From Shewanella pneumatophori (GTDB lineage Bacteria; Pseudomonadota; Gammaproteobacteria; Enterobacterales; Shewanellaceae), in assembly GCF_023283895.1 (NCBI RefSeq), contig NZ_JAKILB010000015.1:1-64000 (forward strand): DNA of 64,000 bases, given 5' to 3'. This document shows, in pieces, positions 25,276-33,420 of this stretch. Position numbers and translations under genes: made by a program. Under the pieces are notes generated by a model. The model was not told where the DNA came from, searched no databases, and saw only the letters and a program-made list of their open reading frames with translations. The first letter of the stretch is position 1, and each line of letters starts with the position of its first letter.

Positions 25276-26988
25276 CTATGCCTGTTGATTAACTTGTTCG
25301 TTGTCACGATCGCTGATCCAGTGGGATATGACTTCAGCTACACGCGCAGGTTCTTGGGTTGCCAGTAAGCTTAAGTGGTCCATTTGTACCGTTAAAGGTG
25401 AGCCTGGTGCAGGTAGACTTAGGTTGCTGGTCCAGCTGTTTGTGGCCTTAATATTATCCCGTGGTACTAAGGCGTCGTTTGATTGCTGCGTCGCGAGTGC
25501 TTCATTGGCTTCAGCTGTTGGCGACATGAGCGGTATTGCCGTGTCTTGCTGAGCTTCTTTGCTGCCATATTCAACGGTGCGGGTTAGGTGCTGCACAAGT
25601 GGACGCAGCACAAAGAAAATCATCCCTAAACCTAAGATGGCACCAATGAAATAGCGTAAATAGGCCTGATAGCTCTCGCCTTGCCACCAAGGTAGCGGTT
25701 CAAATTCAACAAGCTTAACGGGTGCAAAATTGAAACTGCTGATACTGAATTGGTCACCACGATTGGCGGTGTAGCCAATAGCGCCTTGCACCATATTGCT
25801 GATTTGGTCGAGTTGCGGCTGAGTCCAACCTGCTTCACCAGCTGCTTGATTATTTAGCAACACAGCAATAGATAGACTTTCTAATTGCATTTGTTGGTAG
25901 CGAGTGTGTTTAACTGAGCGACCTACTTCAAACTGACGACTTTGTTGTTGGTTCAAATTGGTGCTGGCATTGTTGGCTGCAGGATTAGCCGTTGGTGGCT
26001 GATTACTTAATGCGCCAGGGATCCCTAAAGCCATATCACCATTACTTTGGTTGGTGCTTTGATTTTCTTGGACGACAACAGTTTGTGGATCAACCGACTC
26101 ACGAGTTTCTTCTACTTCGTTAAAGTTAACTTTTGCTGCAACTTGTACTTGGAAGTTATCTTGACCAAGGATTGGTAACAGCATGCTAGAAGCGCGGTTG
26201 ATAAGAATTTGCTCTAGCTCTTGGGTGTATTCAAGTTGCTTATCGCGTGCTTGAGTCATATCTTGATTGGCGTTGAGCTCGGCGCTTAAATGGTTACCTT
26301 CTTGGTCAACAATCTGCACTTGTTCTGATGTCATGCCAGTAACACTGCCAGCAACTAAATTGGCAATAGAGGTAATTTGTTCAGGTTTTAGGTGCTGACC
26401 AGCATATAGATCAAGCATGACCGAAGCTGTTGGTAGTTCAGGTTGCTGGCGAATAAATAAGGTTTTTTTCGGGATAGCTAAATGCACTCGGGCAGTTTTC
26501 ACCGCCTTTAGTGCCATGATGGTGCGTGACAGTTCGCCTTCAAGACTGTAACGATATTTAGCTTGTTCCATAAATTGGCTAGTGCCAATGGCAGAAGACT
26601 CAAGTGATTCCATCCCCGACGGTACTTTAGCTTTAACACCCCGAGCGGCGAGCAACATTCTAGCGTGGCCGAGCTTGTCTTCAGGAACTAGAACTAGACC
26701 ACTAGTTGGGTCGAGACGATAACTGAGCCCTTCAGCATCTAGCACTTCAATAATATGCGCAGTTTCAACATTTTCCTGATCACCATACAAAGGTCGATAA
26801 CCTTGGCCTGTACTCCAAAGCATTAATACGATGACACAGGCTGCGACAATGGCCATGATAGCTAAAGTGGCGGCATGACGGTCGCCTAAGCTGAACTGCT
26901 GCCATTTTTGTTTTAGGTTTCCAAGATGATCACTTTTACTTGAAGCATCGGTTATTGCAGGGCTTGTTTGAGTCAATGTTGTTGACAT
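25276..26988 (-). CDS. fliF: MS-ring protein FliF
   Basis: This encodes 570 residues. There are two transmembrane segments (about 41-60, LAIMAIVAACVIVLMLW, and about 443-463, YFIGAILGLGMIFFVLRPLV) with a large periplasmic part between. Family motifs include LSYRLDPTSGLVLVPEDKL and ARVHLAIPKKTLFIRQQPEL. The cytoplasmic C-terminal tail binds FliG. FliF is the base on which the rotor and export gate assemble. A 72-bp gap separates it from fliE. Confidence 0.96.
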   Translation of the reverse strand: MSTTLTQTSPAITDASSKSDHLGNLKQKWQQFSLGDRHAATLAIMAIVAACVIVLMLWSTGQGYRPLYGDQENVETAHIIEVLDAEGLSYRLDPTSGLVLVPEDKLGHARMLLAARGVKAKVPSGMESLESSAIGTSQFMEQAKYRYSLEGELSRTIMALKAVKTARVHLAIPKKTLFIRQQPELPTASVMLDLYAGQHLKPEQITSIANLVAGSVTGMTSEQVQIVDQEGNHLSAELNANQDMTQARDKQLEYTQELEQILINRASSMLLPILGQDNFQVQVAAKVNFNEVEETRESVDPQTVVVQENQSTNQSNGDMALGIPGALSNQPPTANPAANNASTNLNQQQSRQFEVGRSVKHTRYQQMQLESLSIAVLLNNQAAGEAGWTQPQLDQISNMVQGAIGYTANRGDQFSISSFNFAPVKLVEFEPLPWWQGESYQAYLRYFIGAILGLGMIFFVLRPLVQHLTRTVEYGSKEAQQDTAIPLMSPTAEANEALATQQSNDALVPRDNIKATNSWTSNLSLPAPGSPLTVQMDHLSLLATQEPARVAEVISHWISDRDNEQVNQQA

Positions 26989-27060
26989 GTTTTAGTTATC
27001 CTCACTTAAACCGACAGTGGTTTTTAAGTGTTATCGCAATGAATAAGAATTAGGGCTGGG

Positions 27061-27399
27061 TTAAATCGGCATCTTCATAACGTCATCGAATGCTTGCACT
27101 AAGCGGTTTCGTATTTGGATCATGGCTGAAAACGACAGGCTGGCTTTTTGTGACGCCACCATTGCCCCCACAAGATCACTACTTTGACCGCTATCGACCG
27201 CACGGACTAAAGCCGATGAGGCATTTTGGTCAGCGTTGATTTCAGAGACTTTTTGCTTCATTAGTTCGCTAAAAGAAGCGGGTTGAAAACCAAAGTCACG
27301 TGGATTAGGGCCGACATTGATAGCGCCCTTTGCCATCTCGGTGTGAATGCTCATTTGCTGCATTAGCAATTGCGGGCTAGTGATACTGGCATTTGACAT
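27061..27399 (-). CDS. fliE: MS-ring/rod junction protein FliE
   Basis: This encodes 112 residues. The C-terminal FliE block is clear: GAMVASQKASLSFSAMIQIR followed by NRLVQAFDDVMKMPI. FliE joins the MS ring to the rod and is the first exported subunit. It starts 28 bp after the lafK stop with GGAG just upstream, so it probably shares the motY-lafK transcript. I found no separate sigma-54 site in front of it. Confidence 0.95.
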   Translation of the reverse strand: MSNASITSPQLLMQQMSIHTEMAKGAINVGPNPRDFGFQPASFSELMKQKVSEINADQNASSALVRAVDSGQSSDLVGAMVASQKASLSFSAMIQIRNRLVQAFDDVMKMPI

Positions 27400-27427
27400 A
27401 GGAGATCCTTAAAAATCGAATTTAGGC

Positions 27428-28735
27428 TTACGCGGCATGGCCTGATTGCGACAAGATATGGTCAATATCAATACCTTGTTCTCTCATTTGCACTAGCTTG
27501 TAGCGTAGTGCTCGAGTCGTCATTCCTAGTGCTTCTGCGGTGCGGTTGCGTTGGCCATTGTTACGTTTCAATGTATCGATAATGTATTGAAACTCAGCAT
27601 GGCGTTTTGAAGCCTTTAACCCGAGTTCATTTGGGCTGTTAACTTGTTCGCTTACCGTGCTTGCTAGACCGAGTTCTTCGGCTTGAATTGCCTGCCCGCG
27701 ACGCATAACGAGTGCACGTTGAATGGTGTTTTCTAGTTCTCTAACATTTCCCGGCCAGTCGTGGCTGAGCAGTAAATTACGTGCAGGCTCGCTGAAATAG
27801 CAGGGTTGATCGGCTGCTAACATTTTGTAGCGTTGTAAGAAGTGTTCAGCGATAGGCAAGATATCTTCACGGCGTTGGCGCAAAGGTAAAATTTTTATTG
27901 GAAGTACATCCAAGCGGTAAAATAGATCTTGCCTAAAGCTACCGTCTTTGACTGCTTGGCGCAGATCTTTATTGGTCGCGGCAATCACCCGAATGTTTAA
28001 GCGAATCGACTTATGGCTACCTAAACGCTCAACTTCTCGCTCTTGCAGCACTCGCAGTAACTTGGCTTGCAGTAATAAAGGCATTTCACCGATTTCATCG
28101 AGCAATAAGGTGCCGTTATTAGCCAGCTCAAACTTACCTGCTTGATCATTACTGGCTCCGGTGAATGCGCCTTTCACATGACCAAATAGAATCGACTCTA
28201 AAATACTTTCTGGAATGGCTGCACAGTTAATTGCGATAAATGGTTGCTCGGCGCGATTAGAATGGCGATGAATATAGCGAGCTAGCGGCTCTTTACCTGT
28301 ACCACTCTCGCCAGTGAGTAACACTGTTGCCTCTGTCATCGCAGCTCTGTGAGCTAACATTAAAAGCTGACGGCTTACTGGCGCAGCGCAAATTAATTCG
28401 TTATTTGGCAGCTCTAAACGGCGTAATCTTTGTAGTAATGAGCACAGCTGATTTTCATCAATCGGTAGCAATAAATAATCTTGAACACCGCACTGCATGG
28501 CTATGCTAGCCAGTTCAGTTTGTTCTGGTTCCAGTAAGGCAATTTGGTGCTTGCCAGGATAACGCTGTAACTGAGTTTCAACTTTATCTGGCTGAGTTTG
28601 CGATAAGTTGACCAAGCTTAACCAAGGCGCTTTACCTACTGTGGAATTCCATAGATGAAACCCTTGCTCAGTGAGCAAATTCACACTTGATTGTGCTATT
28701 TGGGTATCGACAAATCTTAAGCTAGAGCCATTCAT
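27428..28735 (-). CDS. lafK: LafK, sigma-54 activator of lateral flagellar genes
   Basis: This encodes 435 residues. About 115 N-terminal residues form a degenerate receiver-like domain. A full AAA+ sigma-54 interaction domain follows, with Walker A TGESGTGKE (141-149), the sigma-54 contact loop GAFTGA (189-194) and Walker B TLLLDEIGE. A Fis-type helix-turn-helix closes the protein (RNRTAEALGMTTRALRYKL). In Vibrio parahaemolyticus LafK with sigma-54 is the master regulator of lateral flagella. Sigma-54-type sites ahead of fliD and flgB in this window fit that role. It overlaps motY by 4 bp. Confidence 0.92.
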   Translation of the reverse strand: MNGSSLRFVDTQIAQSSVNLLTEQGFHLWNSTVGKAPWLSLVNLSQTQPDKVETQLQRYPGKHQIALLEPEQTELASIAMQCGVQDYLLLPIDENQLCSLLQRLRRLELPNNELICAAPVSRQLLMLAHRAAMTEATVLLTGESGTGKEPLARYIHRHSNRAEQPFIAINCAAIPESILESILFGHVKGAFTGASNDQAGKFELANNGTLLLDEIGEMPLLLQAKLLRVLQEREVERLGSHKSIRLNIRVIAATNKDLRQAVKDGSFRQDLFYRLDVLPIKILPLRQRREDILPIAEHFLQRYKMLAADQPCYFSEPARNLLLSHDWPGNVRELENTIQRALVMRRGQAIQAEELGLASTVSEQVNSPNELGLKASKRHAEFQYIIDTLKRNNGQRNRTAEALGMTTRALRYKLVQMREQGIDIDHILSQSGHAA

Positions 28736-29613
28736 TTCGCTGCTACCTGAGTTGCTGATTTTACGAGTCGAAGGGTAACTCGACGATTTAGTTCTCGACC
28801 TGAAACACTGCTATTACTCGCGGTTGGCGCTCGGTTTCCGTGATGACGGACTTGGATAATATTGGCTGGCACTCCGAGTTCGATAAGTCGCGACATGACT
28901 TCGTCTGCACGCTCTTTGCTTAATAATAAATTTGATAGATGGTCGCCAGAGGCATCTGCATGGCCGTCGATGAGTATTTCTTTAATGCTAGGATCTGCTT
29001 GTAGATAGCGATAAAGCGCATACAGGTCTTGTTCATGACTCGCTTGAAGTTGGCTTGAGCTGCTCGCAAATCGTAAATCTAACCGGCGTAGATACTCGAA
29101 TGGTTGTGGCAGTAATTGCTGACGGCAAACTCGGAATTGGTTGGCTGCAGTTTGTGTTGATACCGGGCTTGAATTGATGAGGTAATTGGTTTCTGCGGCA
29201 GAAATGGCAACTTGCCAAGTTAGCCCCTGTTCAAGGGCTTCTAAAAAGACTGCGATATTTTTTTGGCTGCTGGCGTGAGAGCCTTGCCAATTAAGCAAAG
29301 TAGTTGCTGATGAAGAGACCTCATTTGATTGCCATGAAGGGGCAACAACAGTGGCTGTACTTTGGTTATTCTCTAAATGTAGCCAATCAGTTTGCAAAGT
29401 TAGCGTTAACGCCTCGCCAGGCTTTGCTATGAGTTGTAATGTGCCGAAACGCTGCACTTTATGGCTTATTTGGCAGCCAAATACATCACCAGAAAAATCC
29501 CAGTGGGCTTTTTCTAAGTGGGTTTGATAGCTATTTGTTACCGCCATTGCATTATTGGCTGTGGCCATAACAATAAAATTCAAACAGATTAATATATAAA
29601 CTGAAGGTTTCAA
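28732..29613 (-). CDS. motY: Motor accessory protein MotY (lateral type)
   Basis: This encodes about 293 residues. An N-terminal signal sequence (YILICLNFIVMATANNAMA) is followed by a MotY N-domain (AHWDFSGDVFGCQISHKVQR) and a C-terminal OmpA-like peptidoglycan-binding domain (ILIDGHADASGDHLSNLLL, then SGRELNRRVTLRLV). MotY forms a ring around the rod that helps recruit stators. The only in-frame start found is TTG at 29613, with AAGGA about 10 bases upstream. An ATG 11 bases upstream is out of frame by one base across a run of five A; with six A the protein would begin MKKLKPSVY, a normal signal start. Confidence 0.85.
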   Translation of the reverse strand: MKPSVYILICLNFIVMATANNAMAVTNSYQTHLEKAHWDFSGDVFGCQISHKVQRFGTLQLIAKPGEALTLTLQTDWLHLENNQSTATVVAPSWQSNEVSSSATTLLNWQGSHASSQKNIAVFLEALEQGLTWQVAISAAETNYLINSSPVSTQTAANQFRVCRQQLLPQPFEYLRRLDLRFASSSSQLQASHEQDLYALYRYLQADPSIKEILIDGHADASGDHLSNLLLSKERADEVMSRLIELGVPANIIQVRHHGNRAPTASNSSVSGRELNRRVTLRLVKSATQVAAK

Positions 29614-30157
29614 TTTTTCATAATCCTTAAATGTAGAAGGGTGCTTTTTATAATTCTATTTTTAAGGTTGCTAATTAAACACGTAATATTAATTTAAGTA
29701 AAACTCTTTTGGTTTTATTTTTTATTCAAATCAATTTTTAAGTAATTAGTTTCGCTTCCCACGTAATAAACACTTGCAGTAATACCTTAACTGATTTAAA
29801 ACCATCACCTTAAAATTTTTGTTTGATATATTTTTTGATTGTTTTTAAGACGTGACGGCTTGTTTATTGAAGTTTTCGTATTTTAAGTTGTTGTTTTTAT
29901 TGGTTTAAGTGTTTTGTGTTGAGTTTTTTAAAATAAAATTTCAGTTTTTTCTTTAAATGGTCGCCTTGTTTTTTGTTATTTTATTTAAAAGCTAATTGTT
30001 AACTAAATATGTTTTTGTTTATATTCTGCCTTGATTTTTGTTAGGCTGCTTTTTTTTAATTAAATTTCACTGAGTCGCTATTTTGGCATTAGTCATTTTA
30101 ATAGCTTTTTTAGTTGTTACGCCGATTTATTGACGCTGTATTTTTGTGGGAAATATG
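29614..30157. promoter_or_regulatory. Very AT-rich divergent control region motY-lafK / fliM
   Basis: About 540 bp lie between the two divergent flagellar operons. The stretch is strikingly T-rich on the plus strand, with many T4-T8 tracts (around 29815-30060), and has no credible ORF. It must hold the promoters for lafK and for fliM. I found no TGGCAC-N5-TTGC site here, so these promoters probably use another sigma factor or are too weak to recognise. A/T tracts like these are typical targets of H-NS-like proteins; that is inference. Confidence 0.5.
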
Positions 30158-31039
30158 ATGAAGACAACCGCTAAAGCCAATTTAATTAAATCCAATGTGG
30201 GAATTAAGGTTAGGCCCGTAGTATTAATTAAGGAAAAATTGGCGCGTAGTCGGCTTTTATTGCAATTAGAGTCATGTCAGCGGCCAATGATGGATGTAGT
30301 GAATGAGTTACTACTGCCAATAACTCGTCAAGGTCACTATGCATTGTCTAATGTATCTCTGAGTGTTCACCATCAAGCCTTGATACCTGAGTTGGAGCAT
30401 GCATGGTTTTTATTGAGCTATAACCGCGTTGAATTAGGTTGGTGGTCAATAGACAAATGCACCCTAGACCAGCTCGCAAGTAGTTATTACGGTTGCTATT
30501 CAACGGCTATGGTATCGCCGTTAAGATCGCCAAGTCAGTCTGAATTTCGCTTAGTAAAGCGCCTTATGTTGGCCGCAATTGCGACATTGCCTATCACTGA
30601 GATTGACATCAGCAAGCTTGAGTTGGAGCTGGTGATGAGTAAAACCCCTATTACAGCTCCTGTTTGCTGTGAGCTGAGCTTTCCTGCTGCTCATTTTGGC
30701 CCTGCCATTAAGTTTTATATGGCCGAACATTTGCTGGAGTTAATGGCTGAACAGCCTAGCCAGTATCAGGCTGATCCTGAACTGGCACATAAGTTGGCTC
30801 AGCGCCTCAAGCAGATCCCAGTTAAAACTTTGTTGGAGTTAGGGCGTCAGAGTATGCCTGTTACCTCACTGCAAAGTTTGGCTGTTGGCGATGTATTGCC
30901 AATGAACTTACATTCTCGCTGCCCAGTTACTGTTGGCAAGCGCCCACTTTTCTACGCCACTGTCCATACCCATGAGGGGCAGCTAGTGGCCAAATTGACT
31001 CAAGAACTGTTTTTACACGAGGAACAATTCAATGGCTGA
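30158..31039 (+). CDS. fliM: Flagellar switch protein FliM, divergent
   Basis: This encodes 293 residues, shorter than usual (~330). The C-terminal SpoA/FliN-like domain is recognisable: VKTLLELGRQSMPVTSLQSL, then GDVLPMNLHSRCPVTVGKRP and FYATVHTHEGQLVAKLT. The N-terminal CheY-binding motif (LSQxEIDALL-like) is absent and the middle-domain GGxG motif is not evident. Identity is supported by position before fliN with an 8-bp overlap. The ATG at 30158 has TGGGA 6 bases upstream; an ATG at 30155 and a GTG at 30146 are alternatives. It belongs to the C-ring and faces FliG. Confidence 0.83.
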   Translation: MKTTAKANLIKSNVGIKVRPVVLIKEKLARSRLLLQLESCQRPMMDVVNELLLPITRQGHYALSNVSLSVHHQALIPELEHAWFLLSYNRVELGWWSIDKCTLDQLASSYYGCYSTAMVSPLRSPSQSEFRLVKRLMLAAIATLPITEIDISKLELELVMSKTPITAPVCCELSFPAAHFGPAIKFYMAEHLLELMAEQPSQYQADPELAHKLAQRLKQIPVKTLLELGRQSMPVTSLQSLAVGDVLPMNLHSRCPVTVGKRPLFYATVHTHEGQLVAKLTQELFLHEEQFNG

Positions 31040-31388
31040 CAATAGCATTTTACAAGACGATGATTTTTTATTGGATGATGATTTTTTCGCTGACACAGCT
31101 ATTGGCGAACCTAAAGTGTCGGCGAAGCCTGTAAAAGATATGTCTTTTTTTCAGCAGCTTCCTGTACATGTCACGTTAGAGTTAGCGAGTGTTGAAATGT
31201 CTTTAGGCGAGCTAACCCAAATGGGCGAGGGCGATGTTGTTGCCCTTGACCGCATGGTAGGTGAGCCGTTGGATATTCGAGTCAACGGCGCTCTATTGGG
31301 ACGTGGTGAGGTCGTTGAAGTTAATGGTCGTTACGGCGTGCGTTTACTTGAGGTTGAGGCAACAAGCTTAACTGGAGCTGCTGACTAA
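31032..31388 (+). CDS. fliN: Flagellar switch protein FliN
   Basis: This encodes 118 residues. An acidic N-terminal stretch (LQDDDFLLDDDFFADTA) is followed by the SpoA domain: LPVHVTLELASVEMSLGELT, then GDVVALDRMVGEPLDIRVNG and GRGEVVEVNGRYGVRLLEV. FliN forms the lower C-ring and docks the FliH-FliI export complex. It is translationally coupled to fliM and lies 2 bp before fliP. Confidence 0.95.
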   Translation: MADNSILQDDDFLLDDDFFADTAIGEPKVSAKPVKDMSFFQQLPVHVTLELASVEMSLGELTQMGEGDVVALDRMVGEPLDIRVNGALLGRGEVVEVNGRYGVRLLEVEATSLTGAAD

Positions 31389-31390
31389 CT

Positions 31391-32119
31391 ATGTGGCGAG
31401 TGTTGCTGGTTGTATTGTTAAGTTTTTCTTCAGCTGCTTACGCAGGCGACGGATTTACGCTATTTTCACTTGCTGATGGCGATAAGACCCAAGCGGTAAA
31501 CGTAAAATTGGAGATTTTGGCACTAATGACAGTGCTGAGTTTTCTACCTGCCTTACTAATGATGTTAACCAGCTTTACTCGAATTATTGTAGTGCTAGCC
31601 ATTTTGCGTCAGGCGCTGGGTTTGCAGCAGAGTCCGCCAAATAAAGTGTTGATCGGTATCGCTTTGGTGATGACTATTTTTATCATGCGTCCAACTGGAC
31701 AAGCTATCTACGATGAGGCTTTTTTGCCTTATGACCTAGGCCACATTGAGTTAACTGAAGCAGTTGCTCGCGCCGAAATACCATTACGGCAGTTTATGTT
31801 AGCGCAAACCCGAGAAACCGACTTGGAGCAGATGCTAAAAATTGCCGACGAGCCGCTGACGCTAACCGCCGATGAAATCCCTTTCTTTGTGTTAATGCCT
31901 GCTTTTGTGCTGAGTGAATTAAAAACAGCATTTCAGATCGGATTTTTGATTTTTTTACCCTTCTTGGTAATCGATCTAGTCGTGGCGAGTGTGCTGATGT
32001 CTATGGGTATGATGATGCTCTCGCCTTTGATTATCTCGTTACCATTTAAGTTGATGGTATTTGTTCTTGTCGACGGTTGGTCGATGACGGTAAGTACACT
32101 AGTCGCGAGTTATGGCTAG
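31391..32119 (+). CDS. fliP: Export gate protein FliP
   Basis: This encodes 242 residues. A cleavable signal (MWRVLLVVLLSFSSAAYAGD) is followed by four membrane segments. Signatures include LPALLMMLTSFTRIIVVLAI with LRQALGLQQSPPN, and SELKTAFQIGFLIFLPFLVI with VLMSMGMMMLSP. FliP forms the core of the export gate with FliQ and FliR. Elsewhere FliO assists FliP assembly, but no fliO is present in this locus. Confidence 0.96.
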   Translation: MWRVLLVVLLSFSSAAYAGDGFTLFSLADGDKTQAVNVKLEILALMTVLSFLPALLMMLTSFTRIIVVLAILRQALGLQQSPPNKVLIGIALVMTIFIMRPTGQAIYDEAFLPYDLGHIELTEAVARAEIPLRQFMLAQTRETDLEQMLKIADEPLTLTADEIPFFVLMPAFVLSELKTAFQIGFLIFLPFLVIDLVVASVLMSMGMMMLSPLIISLPFKLMVFVLVDGWSMTVSTLVASYG

Positions 32120-32140
32120 CTTGTTATCCATGGAGTTTAT

Positions 32141-32293
32141 GTGTTTATGAGACTAGCTGATAAAGAATACCTGCAGCTTTACCACTCTTTTTCTGATGTG
32201 CTGTATTGGTTGCTTGGCGTGGTTATGCTGGCTTTAGTGGCACTAAATGACTGGCCTGCTGTGATTAATTTATTGATGAGTTTTGGAGCTTAG
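32141..32293 (+). CDS. Small membrane microprotein between fliP and fliQ
   Basis: This encodes 50 residues from a GTG at 32141 (GGAG 5 bases upstream) or 48 from the ATG at 32147. I do not recognise it. The N-terminal part (MRLADKEYLQLYHSF) is polar, followed by one hydrophobic segment (VLYWLLGVVMLALVALN) and a short tail ending MSFGA. It fills the unusually long fliP-fliQ gap, where these genes are normally adjacent or overlapping. Size and single helix invite comparison with a reduced FliO-like helper, but there is no sequence evidence for that. A GGAG inside its end is 7 bases before a further 17-codon ORF (32296-32349). Confidence 0.5.
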   Translation: MFMRLADKEYLQLYHSFSDVLYWLLGVVMLALVALNDWPAVINLLMSFGA

Positions 32294-32360
32294 CAATGTG
32301 CATCAATGATGTTGCTCAGTCAATATTGTTAGCGCTGGTAGTGAGATAAGACTTTAGGCT

Positions 32361-32630
32361 ATGGACATTAATGAACTAACAGCAATGTTTGCCGAAGCGA
32401 TATTTTTGGTTGTCGCAATGGTGGGAGTTTTGGTCGTACCGGGGTTGTTGGTTGGATTGTTTATTGCCGTATTTCAGGCAGCGACCCAAGTTAACGAGCA
32501 AACCTTAAGCTTTTTACCACGCTTGGTTATTACCTTGTTGATGGTGGTTTTTGCCGGTGAGTGGTTACTGATGAAAATCTGCGATTTCTTTGATCGTTTG
32601 TTTATGAACATTCCACATTTAATCGGTTAA
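32361..32630 (+). CDS. fliQ: Export gate protein FliQ
   Basis: This encodes 89 residues with two transmembrane helices. The family motif is plain: GLLVGLFIAVFQAATQVNEQ followed by TLSFLPRLVITLLMVVF. FliQ wraps the FliP-FliR core of the export gate. Its own ribosome site is weak, so translation may depend on the upstream small ORFs. FliR begins 10 bases after its stop. Confidence 0.95.
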   Translation: MDINELTAMFAEAIFLVVAMVGVLVVPGLLVGLFIAVFQAATQVNEQTLSFLPRLVITLLMVVFAGEWLLMKICDFFDRLFMNIPHLIG

Positions 32631-32640
32631 GGGTTAATCG

Positions 32641-33420
32641 TTGCTGTCGCTAACCTCTGTGCAAATTAGTGCATTTATCGGCACTTTTTGGTGGCCATTT
32701 TGCCGAATTATGGGCGCATTTATGGTAATGCCTTTTTTGGGCAATAACTATATCCCGGCTACGGTACGTATTTTGTTAGCCATGAGTATTTCGGCATTAA
32801 TTGCTCCGCTATTACCACCTGTACCACAGGTTGATGCTGTTTCTTTTCAAGCGCTAATTCTAGCTGTTGAACAGCTTTTAATTGGCTTTATGTTGGCACT
32901 GTTTTTGTCGATTATGATCCATGTTATGACCCTTTTCGGCGCGATGATGTCGATGCAAATGGGTTTGTCTATGGCTGTAATGAATGATCCATCAAGTGGT
33001 GGCAGCAACCCCATTTTGGGCTTGTGGTTTATGCTTTATGGCACTTTATTGTTTTTGGCACTAGATGGCCATTTGGTAGCAATTGGGGTGTTAGTCGATA
33101 GTTTTAAGCTGTGGCCGATAGGTATGGGGGTATTTGAGTTGCCTCTTATGGGACTTATTGCGCGATTTGCTTGGATCTTTGCCGCCGCATTCATGTTAGC
33201 ACTGCCAGCTATTTTGGCGATGTTAGTCGTTAATCTCACTTTTGGCGTATTGAGCCGAGCGGCGCCCTCATTAAACGTATTTGCCCTTGGCTTTCCCATG
33301 TCTATGTTGATGGGACTTTTGTGTGTGTTTTTCTCATTTAGTGGTTTGCCGAGTCGTTATAGCGATTTGTGTTTAGATGCGCTATCTGCCATGTACCAGT
33401 TTATAGGTGGTGCAATATGA
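32641..33420 (+). CDS. fliR: Export gate protein FliR
   Basis: This encodes 259 residues with about six membrane segments. The N-terminus (SLTSVQISAFIGTFWWPFCR) and the motif GLSMAVMNDPSSGGSNPILG fit FliR. The start is a TTG at 32641, supported by AAGGG 7 bases upstream and overlapping the fliQ stop region. It overlaps flhB through ATGA. Confidence 0.93.
   Translation: MLSLTSVQISAFIGTFWWPFCRIMGAFMVMPFLGNNYIPATVRILLAMSISALIAPLLPPVPQVDAVSFQALILAVEQLLIGFMLALFLSIMIHVMTLFGAMMSMQMGLSMAVMNDPSSGGSNPILGLWFMLYGTLLFLALDGHLVAIGVLVDSFKLWPIGMGVFELPLMGLIARFAWIFAAAFMLALPAILAMLVVNLTFGVLSRAAPSLNVFALGFPMSMLMGLLCVFFSFSGLPSRYSDLCLDALSAMYQFIGGAI

Noticed and set aside
33369-33416. flhB N-terminal extension inside fliR
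   Set aside because: The family start (SKTEKATPQ...) begins right after the ATG at 33417, which has its own ribosome site.
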